From: Limnospira fusiformis SAG 85.79
GTDB taxonomy: Bacteria > Cyanobacteriota > Cyanobacteriia > Cyanobacteriales > Microcoleaceae
NCBI RefSeq assembly: GCF_012516315.1
Contig: NZ_CP051185.1
Span: 393,459 to 457,458, forward strand
Direction: 5' to 3'
Length of the DNA: 64,000 nucleotides
Shown here: one piece after another, positions 1 to 7,919 of the stretch
Layout of the letters: each line of letters begins with the position of its first letter
Position numbering within the stretch: position 1 is the stretch's first letter
Translations under genes and position numbers: made by a program
The notes under the pieces: model-generated
What the model saw: the letters and a program-made list of their open reading frames with translations, nothing else
Told to the model about the DNA's origin: nothing
The model's database searches: none

Positions 1-195
1 CTACAAGCAGGATATCACCGGATTGGGATTTTGCCTTATTTCCTGTTCTCCGGTCGCACTACTGATGCGATCGTTGATTTGGTGGCTAATCTTGGTGACA
101 GGTTTCCCCACAGCCAACTACACCTCACGCCACCCCTAGACCATAGCCCACACCTGGGCGATTTGATTTGTACTTGGGCGGAATCTTGCCTCTAG
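1..195 (+). CDS. 3' end of a second CbiX/SirB-like chelatase gene (cut by window edge)
   Basis: This is the last 64 codons and stop of a gene identical, apart from one base near position 51, to the end of the complete chelatase gene at 1938-2681. The matching distance is 2,486 bp and the identity continues through the CRISPR leader that follows. It therefore belongs to a tandem duplication of chelatase gene plus leader. Whether the 5' part outside the window is intact cannot be seen. Confidence 0.85.
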   Translation, partial: LQAGYHRIGILPYFLFSGRTTDAIVDLVANLGDRFPHSQLHLTPPLDHSPHLGDLICTWAESCL

Positions 196-570
196 GATAC
201 CACCTGCCTGCTGCAGTGGGTGGTGATTCTCATAATTCTTTCGGTTTTGAGAGGCGATCGACACTCCCTAATGGCTCTGTTGCCTTGGGGGTAATAGTTG
301 CGGGGTTTGTAAAGTTATATTACAGATTCTCATAACCTCGCGCGAGTTTGAATAGGGCGATCGTTCAAGTAAACTGGAGCCAACAACAGAAAAGTTTTTG
401 TTTTTGGGGGTTGACAGTCTGGCGCTGTCTCTGATAGTATTAATTTACGTGAAAAAAAAGGAATTTGCTTCGACAAAAACAGCCTGTAAAGTTTTGTTAA
501 GCACCTTCTAGGTAGTCTCGCGCGATCGCACCTTGAAAACCCCATACTGCAACGTTTCCAAAGGTATAGG
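196..570 (+). promoter_or_regulatory. CRISPR leader of array 1
   Basis: This is the non-coding AT-rich stretch between the chelatase stop and the first repeat. It lies at the repeat 5' side, opposite the degenerate terminal repeat, as expected of a leader. It is almost identical to 2682-3056, which precedes array 2. It contains a canonical promoter (TTGACA at 411, TAGTAT at 435). No convincing gene is visible in it on either strand. Confidence 0.85.
411..440 (+). promoter_or_regulatory. Sigma70-type promoter for pre-crRNA of array 1
   Basis: TTGACA (411-416) is followed after 18 bases by TAGTAT (435-440), about 130 bp before the first repeat and pointing into the array. The same boxes occur at the same place in the leader of array 2. 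Confidence 0.65.
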
Positions 571-1818
571 GTCCAACCCTACCAATTCCCCGTCAGGGGA
601 CGGAAACCACCCCCCCGCTTCGTGGCTGAAAGCGACCAGATCCAAGGTCCAACCCTACCAATTCCCCGTCAGGGGACGGAAACTGCCCATGAGTTATCCC
701 TTACGATCCGCGTGGGGTGATCCTCTTCGTCCAACCCTACCAATTCCCCGTCAGGGGACGGAAACAGGAGATAGTCCTCCGGGAGGAGAAGCTGGACTGC
801 TATCTGCAGTCCAACCCTACCAATTCCCCGTCAGGGGACGGAAACCAAAGGAAAGTGATCTGTTTTTATTTTGTCCATTTTAGTTTAGGTCCAACCCTAC
901 CAATTCCCCGTCAGGGGACGGAAACTTAAAAACTTAGTAGCCCTAATTGACAGCCGCAACAGATCTGTTGTCCAACCCTACCAATTCCCCGTCAGGGGAC
1001 GGAAACTTCTCCTGAAAGTTGTTGGTATACTTCGTACTCTATGTTCTCGTCCAACCCTACCAATTCCCCGTCAGGGGACGGAAACGGGAAACCATGTCGT
1101 CCAGTGGGTTCATGCACACCACTGGAAGCTCTAGTCCAACCCTACCAATTCCCCGTCAGGGGACGGAAACTTTACCGGTCTTGTACTGCCGTATGAAGGC
1201 ATAGTTAGACAGGACGGTCCAACCCTACCAATTCCCCGTCAGGGGACGGAAACCTTCATGATTGAGGACTGGAAGGTGGGAGCAATTTCGAGTCCAACCC
1301 TACCAATTCCCCGTCAGGGGACGGAAACCCGGTGGCGGATTTAACTTCAGGAATTTCAAAAATCTCATGGATGGTCCAACCCTACCAATTCCCCGTCAGG
1401 GGACGGAAACTTATTCACTATTTCTATCACTTCTGGACTATCTTTGTGGAGTCCAACCCTACCAATTCCCCGTCAGGGGACGGAAACACTACTGCATAAG
1501 GAGCAAACTCCATTATTGTGGGGGACTCAGTAGTGATGTCCAACCCTACCAATTCCCCGTCAGGGGACGGAAACACGCGAACCATGCTACTCCGGCAATG
1601 ACCAAAGTGTAAAGTAGATAAAGTCCAACCCTACCAATTCCCCGTCAGGGGACGGAAACTTCTGGCTTATATATTAATTTGATTAATAATACTCCATTTT
1701 TGGTCCAACCCTACCAATTCCCCGTCAGGGGACGGAAACAGTTAGAAGATAATTTTCTAGGTCCTCTGATAATTTATCATAGTCCAACCCTACCAATTCC
1801 CCGTCAGGGGACGGAAAC
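571..1818 (+). CRISPR. CRISPR array 1: 16 repeats, 15 spacers
   Basis: A 37-bp repeat starting GTCCAACCCTACCAATTCCC and ending GGACGGAAAC recurs at 571, 647, 729, 809, 889, 970, 1049, 1134, 1217, 1292, 1374, 1451, 1538, 1623, 1703 and 1782. Spacers are 38-50 nt. The repeat holds a CCCC-GTCA-GGGG hairpin and ends in ACGGAAAC, the form of an 8-nt crRNA 5' tag made by Cas6 in type I-D/III-like systems; this subtype reading is an inference. The leader lies on the left. No cas gene is in the window, so the effector must be encoded elsewhere. None of the spacers is shared with array 2. Confidence 0.98.
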
Positions 1819-1860
1819 TAAAAAAGCGATCGCCTTCTGCTTAGAGGTAAAGCAATACGA

Positions 1861-1873
1861 GTCCAACCCGACC
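1861..1873 (+). repeat. Degenerate terminal repeat of CRISPR array 1
   Basis: Forty-two bases after the last full repeat the sequence GTCCAACCC reappears and then diverges. The distance equals one spacer, so this is the decayed leader-distal repeat, which fixes array orientation. The intervening spacer-like stretch contains a HIP1 octamer, so it may have been overwritten by chromosomal sequence. Confidence 0.75.
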
Positions 1874-1937
1874 GCTTGTTGTACAATGTACGCCGGGGAT
1901 GGGTTAGACTGATTGACTGAAGTTTCATTAGTAACCC

Positions 1938-2681
1938 GTGTTATCCACTGTTTTGCTTGTGTCCCACGGTAGTCGCGATCGCCGCCCTCAATTAGCTGTA
2001 GATAAGTTAGCACAACAGTTGAGCGATCGCCTCAAGGTGACTCAGGGTGGGGATAGTTTAACTGATTCTTTGGTGGGAAGTGCGGTTTTGGAGTTGGGAC
2101 CGACTCCGCTATCTGCACAAATTCACCAATTCGCTGAGTATAGCCTGAGTTTAGGGATTCATCGAGTCCAAATTCTGCCGTTGTTTCTGTTACCTGGGGT
2201 CCATGTGGGAGAAGATATCCCCACGGAGGTGGAGTTAGCCCAAAAATCCCTGGGAACCGAGATAGAAATTCACCTACAACCTTATCTGGGAAGCCAACGC
2301 CAGCAGTTGTCTGTACTGCTGGAAAATGTTATGAGTGGTTACGATGTTGATGCTTGGATTCTACTTTCCCATGGGAGTCGCCGCGCGGGTGGAAATGAAG
2401 CGATCGCTCACCTAGCCCATAAAATCAACGCTTCTGTGGCTTATTGGTCTGTGGCTCCGGGGATGGAGTCACGGGTTCAGGAGTTGCTACAAGCAGGATA
2501 TCACCGGATTGGGATTTTGCCTTATTTCCTGTTCTCGGGTCGCACTACTGATGCGATCGTTGATTTGGTGGCTAATCTTGGTGACAGGTTTCCCCACAGC
2601 CAACTACACCTCACGCCACCCCTAGACCATAGCCCACACCTGGGCGATTTGATTTGTACTTGGGCGGAATCTTGCCTCTAG
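1938..2681 (+). CDS. Sirohydrochlorin chelatase, CbiX/SirB family
   Basis: The protein has 247 residues and starts with GTG at 1938. It contains two tandem CbiX-type halves: LLVSHGSRDRRP at the N-terminus and LLSHGSRRAGGNEA near residue 140, each with the His-Gly-Ser-Arg signature, plus the metal-site stretch LPLFLLPGVHVGEDIP. The family inserts Co2+ or Fe2+ into sirohydrochlorin on the route to cobalamin or siroheme; which metal is used cannot be told here. In cyanobacteria this length is normal for the two-domain form. It sits between the two CRISPR arrays because it was copied together with the leader; no functional link to CRISPR is implied. A second 3' end is at 1-195. Confidence 0.88.
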   Translation: MLSTVLLVSHGSRDRRPQLAVDKLAQQLSDRLKVTQGGDSLTDSLVGSAVLELGPTPLSAQIHQFAEYSLSLGIHRVQILPLFLLPGVHVGEDIPTEVELAQKSLGTEIEIHLQPYLGSQRQQLSVLLENVMSGYDVDAWILLSHGSRRAGGNEAIAHLAHKINASVAYWSVAPGMESRVQELLQAGYHRIGILPYFLFSGRTTDAIVDLVANLGDRFPHSQLHLTPPLDHSPHLGDLICTWAESCL

Positions 2682-3056
2682 GATACCACCTGCCTGCTGC
2701 AGTGGGTGGTGATTCTCATAATTCTTTCGGTTTTGAGAGGCGATCGACACTCCCTAATGGCTCTGTTGCCTTGGGGGTAATGGTTTCGGGGTTTGTAAAG
2801 TTATATTACAGATTCTCATAACCTCGCGCGAGTTTGAATAGGGCGATCGTTCAAGTAAACTGGAGCCAACAACAGAAAAGTTTTTGTTTTTGGGGGTTGA
2901 CAGTCTGGCGCTGTCTCTGATAGTATTAATTTACGTGAAAACAAAGGAATTTGCTTCGACAAAAACAGCCTGTAAAGTTTTGTTAAGCACCTTCTAGGTA
3001 GTCTCGCGCGATCGCACCTTGAAAACCCCATACTGCAACGTTTCCAAAGGTATAGG
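2682..3056 (+). promoter_or_regulatory. CRISPR leader of array 2
   Basis: This is nearly identical to 196-570. The promoter boxes are at 2897-2902 (TTGACA) and 2921-2926 (TAGTAT). Both leaders are equally preserved, so both arrays could in principle still acquire spacers. Confidence 0.85.
2897..2926 (+). promoter_or_regulatory. Sigma70-type promoter for pre-crRNA of array 2
   Basis: TTGACA and TAGTAT are separated by 18 bases, identical in sequence and distance to the array 1 promoter at 411-440. Confidence 0.65.
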
Positions 3057-4208
3057 GTCCAACCCTACCAATTCCCCGTCAGGGGACGGAAACTCGTTTC
3101 TTTTTAAGCAGTCCATAACGGACTTCTGGTAGTCCAACCCTACCAATTCCCCGTCAGGGGACGGAAACGTATACTCCTAACTATCGTTATAGCCTCCTCC
3201 TGGAGGAGATAGTGTCCAACCCTACCAATTCCCCGTCAGGGGACGGAAACAGAATTAATTGATGTATGTCCTTTATATATTATAAAGGTAACAGTCCAAC
3301 CCTACCAATTCCCCGTCAGGGGACGGAAACACCGGAAGATTCCGGTTGTTCCGGTTGTTGTTCCGGTTGTTCCGGGTCCAACCCTACCAATTCCCCGTCA
3401 GGGGACGGAAACCTATTGGGTGCGGGCAATTTGGAGTGTTTGGGAAAATTAGGAGTCCAACCCTACCAATTCCCCGTCAGGGGACGGAAACCCAGTGATA
3501 ATTGCCTGTAAGGGCAAGAGGAAGAGGAGGGGGAGTCCAACCCTACCAATTCCCCGTCAGGGGACGGAAACTCAACGTCTGCTAAATCTTCTCGAAGCAA
3601 CTCAGCATAAGACTGTCCAACCCTACCAATTCCCCGTCAGGGGACGGAAACAGTTTTAGTAGTCCCCGGTGGAGCGCAAATCCCAAGATTGGTGTTGTCC
3701 AACCCTACCAATTCCCCGTCAGGGGACGGAAACAGTCATAACTCGGCGTTCGACAGGTTTTTTTGTACGCCAATCTAGTCCAACCCTACCAATTCCCCGT
3801 CAGGGGACGGAAACTTCTGTTGAGGTCAATAGATAATAACCTTATTACCTTGAGTATGTCCAACCCTACCAATTCCCCGTCAGGGGACGGAAACTTAAAT
3901 AAATGCCCTGCGCTGTTTTTAATTCCAACTTCTTGTCGTCCAACCCTACCAATTCCCCGTCAGGGGACGGAAACCTATGAATGCCATGATGGTCCACAAT
4001 GGAAATGTGAACATCATGGTCCAACCCTACCAATTCCCCGTCAGGGGACGGAAACTCTTATTAATGTAGTTAAATTCTTTGCACTGCTTTAACTAAGCAG
4101 TCCAACCCTACCAATTCCCCGTCAGGGGACGGAAACGGCGGTGGAAGTGGCGGCGGTGGTGGTCAAGCTGTGTCCAACCCTACCAATTCCCCGTCAGGGG
4201 ACGGAAAC
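3057..4208 (+). CRISPR. CRISPR array 2: 15 repeats, 14 spacers
   Basis: The same 37-bp repeat as array 1 occurs at 3057, 3132, 3214, 3294, 3376, 3455, 3535, 3615, 3697, 3778, 3858, 3938, 4019, 4100 and 4172. Spacers are 35-45 nt and all differ from those of array 1. The final repeat is intact, unlike array 1. Two spacers are low-complexity: 3331-3375 is built of TTCCGGTTG units and 4137-4171 is GGC/GGT-rich. No cas genes flank it. Confidence 0.98.
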
Positions 4209-4331
4209 CGTTTCCGCTATTTTTGAGCCAACCAAACCATGGAGCCAACCGGACGATCGCATTTCCCAGACGAGGAAAGCGAAACCGCAGAAATTAGTTA
4301 ATTTGGAGAGCGATCGCCAGTATAATTTTCT

Positions 4332-5099
4332 GTGAGGGAATTAACTCAATCCATGGCACCAAGTTCATTGACACCAGAAACACACCTACCAACTTTCCCG
4401 GTTTTGGGATTACCAGTACATCTGGCTGATAATTATAGCCAGTGGCTGTCATCGCGGCTGAGTCAGGGTTTGGGAACTAATGTCATCACCCTCAATGCTG
4501 AAATGGCGATCGCCGCCGAATCTAATCAACCCCTAGCCGAATTAATCCGAAACGCCGACCTAGTAATTCCTGACGGTGCGGGGGTGGTGCTTTATTTAAA
4601 ATTCAAAGGACACCCTATCCAGCGTTGTCCGGGAATTGAATTAGCCGAAACCCTCCTCCATCAGTTTAACCAGCTAATACCCTCTGGATTGGTGTTTTTT
4701 TATGGTGGAAAACCTGGCATTGCTCAAAAAGCCGCAGAGCATTTTCAGCACCGGATTAAAGGTTTGGCGATCGCCTCTTATCACGGCTATCTGTCCGACT
4801 CCGAAGAACAGGAAATGCTTGCCAGTCTCCAGGAATTACAACCTCAATTAATTCTAGTCGGTTTAGGGGTTCCCCGTCAAGAGTTTTGGATTGCTAAAAA
4901 TCGCCATTTATGTCCTGATGCTGTGTGGATTGGAGTTGGTGGCAGTTTTGATATTTGGGGGGGAGAAAAACAACGCGCCCCCGCTTGGTTTTGTGAACAT
5001 CATTTAGAATGGCTTTATCGTTTGTATCAGGAACCTTGGCGGTGGCGGAGAATGTTGGCTTTACCCTATTTTGCTTGGAAGGCTTGGCTCAGGTCTTGA
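4332..5099 (+). CDS. WecG/TagA/CpsF family glycosyltransferase (GT26)
   Basis: The protein has up to 255 residues. It carries the family blocks NAEMAIAAE, ADLVIPDGAGVVL, FFYGGKPGIAQKAAE, LILVGLGVPRQEFWI and VGGSFDIWGGEKQRAP, ending in a basic Trp-rich tail (WLYRLYQEPWRWRRM) that associates with the membrane. The family transfers N-acetylmannosamine-type sugars to lipid-linked acceptors in surface polysaccharide synthesis; the exact substrate is not readable. A GTG at 4332 opens the frame, but ATG at 4353 with GAGGG upstream is an equally good start giving 248 residues. It converges end to end with the kinase gene at 5100. Confidence 0.88.
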   Translation: MRELTQSMAPSSLTPETHLPTFPVLGLPVHLADNYSQWLSSRLSQGLGTNVITLNAEMAIAAESNQPLAELIRNADLVIPDGAGVVLYLKFKGHPIQRCPGIELAETLLHQFNQLIPSGLVFFYGGKPGIAQKAAEHFQHRIKGLAIASYHGYLSDSEEQEMLASLQELQPQLILVGLGVPRQEFWIAKNRHLCPDAVWIGVGGSFDIWGGEKQRAPAWFCEHHLEWLYRLYQEPWRWRRMLALPYFAWKAWLRS

Positions 5100-6470
5100 T
5101 TAGCCGATGCCACACTCCTCTAATTTTGCCATAATTGCCAGAATTCTCGTCAATCCAAACCCTCCTAATTTCCCCATTAATCTACTGGCGATCGCAATAT
5201 CCCCCACCCTCCCCGACGGGAGATGACCGGGGGGTGCTTTGTCTATTTCAAACACTAAGTTATTGTACCATAACCAGTCATTCGGTCGCCGCCATCCCAC
5301 CTTTTCCCCAAACAGCTTATAAGTCTCTATATCCGCACTGGTAGAACCCCCGATTTCTTGCCAAATTCGATACTGGACACTAAATCCGAATCGACCATTA
5401 CTATATTGACACCAAAGCTGATCAATGGTGCGGAATATATCACAGGGTAACTTCCCCAAACTCTCTATATCCAAATAACCTTGACTTTCCCTATGGGCTA
5501 CTGCTAAAATTAACGTGGTGGTTTCTCGGTCGGCATCCTTCCATCTGCCACTTTTCAGCAGCTTTTCTAGGAAACTATAGTCCGTAGATGGTGATAACAA
5601 TGCTTTCAGGTCGTCTCGGACTTCCGACGCACTTGAAGCCCGTTTATTGCTGCTGGTCATCACCATTTTATCTAGTATATCTGCGAGGGGAGAATTTAGG
5701 CGATCGCCTAAATATTTGCGCCAATTCCATTCCCCATCATGAACATTGTATAATTGCCAGGGGGGTACTTGGGTTAATAAATAAATACAGGTCACACCCA
5801 AGCTGTAGATATCACTGCTAAAGTTAGCCTGTCCCAACGTTTGTTCCGGTGCCGCATATCCCGAGGAACCTATGCTAGTCCCCGGACTGGTTAAAGCCTT
5901 CGCTGTCGCAAATTTTGCCGCCCCAAAATCCACTAAAATCAGTTGCTGGTCCGGGTGTCTTCTGATGATATTATCCGGTTTAATATCCCGGTGAATTACC
6001 TGCTTATTATGGATAAAATCCAACAGCGGTAATAAACTCCCCAGCAGATTAATCACCTGTTGCTGGCTGAATTTTCCCTGGGTTTCCAACTCCTTTAGCA
6101 GCGTTTTACCCGGGATATATTCCTGCACTAAATATTGGCGATTATCCTGGGTAAAATAGGCATAAAGTGCCGGGATTTGGGGATGATGTCCTAACTCATC
6201 TAAACGCACCGCTTCCAGTTCAAACAGTTGTTTAGCTTTCTCAATTCCCTGAGTCCCCACCCCTTGGGGAAAAAACTGTTTAATCACACAAAGAGGCTTC
6301 GAGGGTTTGTCCTCATCAACGGCTTTAAAAGTGCGACCAAAGCCACCTTGACCGATAATGGCGATCGCCCTATAGCGTTCTTTTAATAACAGTTTAGCAC
6401 CACATCGCTGACAAAACCTGCTATCAGGTGGGTTATTAGCCAAACAGTCAGGATTGAGACATTGACTCAT
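5100..6470 (-). CDS. Ser/Thr protein kinase with N-terminal zinc ribbon and C-terminal GUN4 domain
   Basis: The protein has 456 residues in three parts. Residues 1-25 hold four Cys (CLNPDC, FCQRCGAK), a zinc ribbon. Residues about 33-290 are a Hanks-type kinase with the Gly loop GQGGFGRTF, catalytic loop VIHRDIKPDNI and DFGAAKF (DFG motif). Residues about 305-440 match a GUN4 domain (LKSGRWKDADRETTTLIL and LWCQYSNGRFGFSVQ). GUN4 alone binds porphyrins and stimulates Mg-chelatase; kinase-GUN4 fusions are common in cyanobacteria, and their targets are largely unknown. The gene is single and abuts the convergent glycosyltransferase. Confidence 0.92.
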   Translation of the reverse strand: MSQCLNPDCLANNPPDSRFCQRCGAKLLLKERYRAIAIIGQGGFGRTFKAVDEDKPSKPLCVIKQFFPQGVGTQGIEKAKQLFELEAVRLDELGHHPQIPALYAYFTQDNRQYLVQEYIPGKTLLKELETQGKFSQQQVINLLGSLLPLLDFIHNKQVIHRDIKPDNIIRRHPDQQLILVDFGAAKFATAKALTSPGTSIGSSGYAAPEQTLGQANFSSDIYSLGVTCIYLLTQVPPWQLYNVHDGEWNWRKYLGDRLNSPLADILDKMVMTSSNKRASSASEVRDDLKALLSPSTDYSFLEKLLKSGRWKDADRETTTLILAVAHRESQGYLDIESLGKLPCDIFRTIDQLWCQYSNGRFGFSVQYRIWQEIGGSTSADIETYKLFGEKVGWRRPNDWLWYNNLVFEIDKAPPGHLPSGRVGDIAIASRLMGKLGGFGLTRILAIMAKLEECGIG

Positions 6471-6532
6471 TCACCCTCCCTCCTAGACAACCCCCTAACC
6501 TTATCTTACCTAATCCCAGTGCGATCGCGCCA

Positions 6533-7099
6533 TCAACCCAAAACCGCCGCCGCCGAATCCCGGGAAATCCGAATTTTAGTGTTAGTATATTCCGGGGTCC
6601 ATCCCTCCGTATTACTAAAATAGCGCACCGCCTTAATTCTCTTAGTATCCGTCAAGTGAAACCAGTGTTCCGTCCCTGCTGGAACATTAATATATTCTTC
6701 CGCTTCAATGACTAACTCCATTTGACCACCATCAACACCCACAAAACCAAAGACACCTTCCCCCTCAATAATATAGCGCACTTCATCATCAGCGTGGGTG
6801 TGGCACTGCTCAAACTTAGCCAGTAAGCCGTCTAAGTTAGGGATATCAGGATGTAAAACGATTAAATCCCTGGACTGATAACCAGCCGTTTCCTGAAGTT
6901 CCTTAAAATACCCATCCAGAGATTGTAGCACCTGTTGTTTTTGGTTGTCATCCAAACTCGCCTCACCCAATAGGCGGCGAATTTCTGGATCTTCTCCCAC
7001 AGGCCATCTATTTAGGTTAACATTCAAAGCGGAAAGTTCTCGCCTAATATCTTCTAGGTCAGTATAGGTAGCCCCATTTTCCAGGTGTAAAATTGCCAT
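6533..7099 (-). CDS. mtnD: Acireductone dioxygenase (methionine salvage)
   Basis: The cupin protein has 188 residues, the usual family length. The metal-binding motif HTHADDE (His-x-His-x4-Glu type) is near residue 100 and the second His lies in GTEHWFHL. It converts the acireductone intermediate and O2 into the keto acid precursor of methionine plus formate (Fe form). The stretch FGFVGVDGGQMELVIEAEEYINVPAGTEHW is typical, and the ending KIRISRDSAA completes the family fold. The start is ATG at 7099. No other mtn genes are adjacent, so it stands alone here. Confidence 0.93.
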   Translation of the reverse strand: MAILHLENGATYTDLEDIRRELSALNVNLNRWPVGEDPEIRRLLGEASLDDNQKQQVLQSLDGYFKELQETAGYQSRDLIVLHPDIPNLDGLLAKFEQCHTHADDEVRYIIEGEGVFGFVGVDGGQMELVIEAEEYINVPAGTEHWFHLTDTKRIKAVRYFSNTEGWTPEYTNTKIRISRDSAAAVLG

Positions 7100-7171
7100 G
7101 GTTGTCCTTGATAATCAGCGCCCGTCATTATAGCATATTGACATAATAGCCCAACCCAGAAATCATCACTT

Positions 7172-7375
7172 ATGTCCGAAGATACATCAAGCAACCATCA
7201 GGAGTTATTAGAAATTTGGCGATCGCAAATTCGCCAAGCCGATATTAATAACGTTTTCTGTCACTGTCGAGACTGTGAAGCCGAATGGGTAAGTTCAGCC
7301 TGGGACGAAAACTGCGCCAGTTGTGGAAGCACAAATATCGAGAGAATATCCTGTTGGCAATTTCCCGATGATTAA
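7172..7375 (+). CDS. Small zinc-ribbon protein, function unknown
   Basis: The protein has 67 residues. Cysteines in FCHCRDCEAEW and ENCASCGSTN form two CxxC-type knuckles, so a zinc ribbon is likely. The family is not recognised; similar short proteins are common in cyanobacteria. It is divergent from mtnD, 72 bp away, so the two may share a promoter region. It ends about 50 bp before the 3' end of the oppositely oriented RNase P RNA. Confidence 0.55.
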   Translation: MSEDTSSNHQELLEIWRSQIRQADINNVFCHCRDCEAEWVSSAWDENCASCGSTNIERISCWQFPDD

Positions 7376-7423
7376 CAATTCCCCGTCGCCGAGAAATCCC
7401 CTTTCTTTGTGGGTTGTTAAAAA

Positions 7424-7815
7424 GGCAAGAGCCAGACATAAGCCGGGTTCTGTTGTCTCAACTGCCAATAGCAATCAAGATAGCAGTTATCTATCTGGGA
7501 TGTCTGTTACCAGACACCTCTAGCGGTACACCATAAACGGGATCGGTAAAAGACCAACCGTCATCCCTGCGACCTTGCTCCCAACCGGGGTTTACCGAGC
7601 CGATACCTCACGATATCGCTGGTGCGCTCTTACCGCACCTTTGCACCCTTACCAGTGAGCCAAATTAGCCCCTTTGGCGGTATGTTTCTGTGGCACTATC
7701 CTCACGATCGCTCGCACTGGGCGTTACCCAGCAAGTCTGGTCTTTGGGGAGCCCGGACTTTCCTCAGATCCAAATTAATGAATCCGCAACCGCCTGCGCC
7801 AACTCTCGCCCTAGG
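7424..7815 (-). ncRNA. rnpB: RNase P RNA (bacterial type A, cyanobacterial)
   Basis: Read on the minus strand, the sequence contains the conserved GAGGAAAGTCCGGGCTCC (around 7756-7773), the block ending GTGCCACAGAAACATACCGCC, GGTAAACCCCGGTTGGGAGCAA, and the 3' end AACCCGGCTTATGTCTGGCT. The length is about 392 nt, as expected. The RNA is the catalytic subunit that removes tRNA 5' leaders. Open frames across it on either strand are not genes. Ends are estimated to within about ten bases; a short T-run follows the 3' end on the minus strand. Confidence 0.96.
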
Positions 7816-7919
7816 GTAATTATAACAAATATCGGCATTCCCCGGTTAAATTTCCCCCAGTCTTTCCCCGTGTGGGTAATAATAATAATGGGAATGGCTA
7901 GACCAAATGGGGATTAACC

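Larger units (their letters stand above)
1..570 (+). repeat. Left copy of the chelatase-end plus CRISPR-leader duplication
   Basis: Positions 1-570 match 2487-3056 at a constant offset of 2,486 bp with only a handful of substitutions (for example near 51, 286, 290 and 458). The copy runs directly into the first repeat of array 1. The near identity indicates a recent duplication or ongoing gene conversion. Confidence 0.93.
2487..3056 (+). repeat. Right copy of the chelatase-end plus CRISPR-leader duplication
   Basis: This is the counterpart of 1-570 at offset 2,486 bp. It covers the last 195 bp of the chelatase gene and the whole leader, and identity stops where the arrays begin to carry different spacers. 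Confidence 0.93.

Noticed and set aside
330-545. Minus-strand open frame in the CRISPR leader, repeated at 2816-3031
   Set aside because: It lies in the duplicated leader over the promoter, has no ribosome site or family match, and is conserved only because the DNA is duplicated.
533-1912. Open frames running through the CRISPR arrays with repeated QPYQFPVRGRK or PTLPIPRQGTE peptides
   Set aside because: They are translations of the 37-bp CRISPR repeat, not proteins.
571-4208. Self-targeting spacers against genes in this window
   Set aside because: Reading the spacers against the window by eye gave no match of useful length; a proper search was not possible.
7245-7917. Several open frames over 7424-7815 on both strands
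   Set aside because: They overlap RNase P RNA, whose conserved sequence explains the region.
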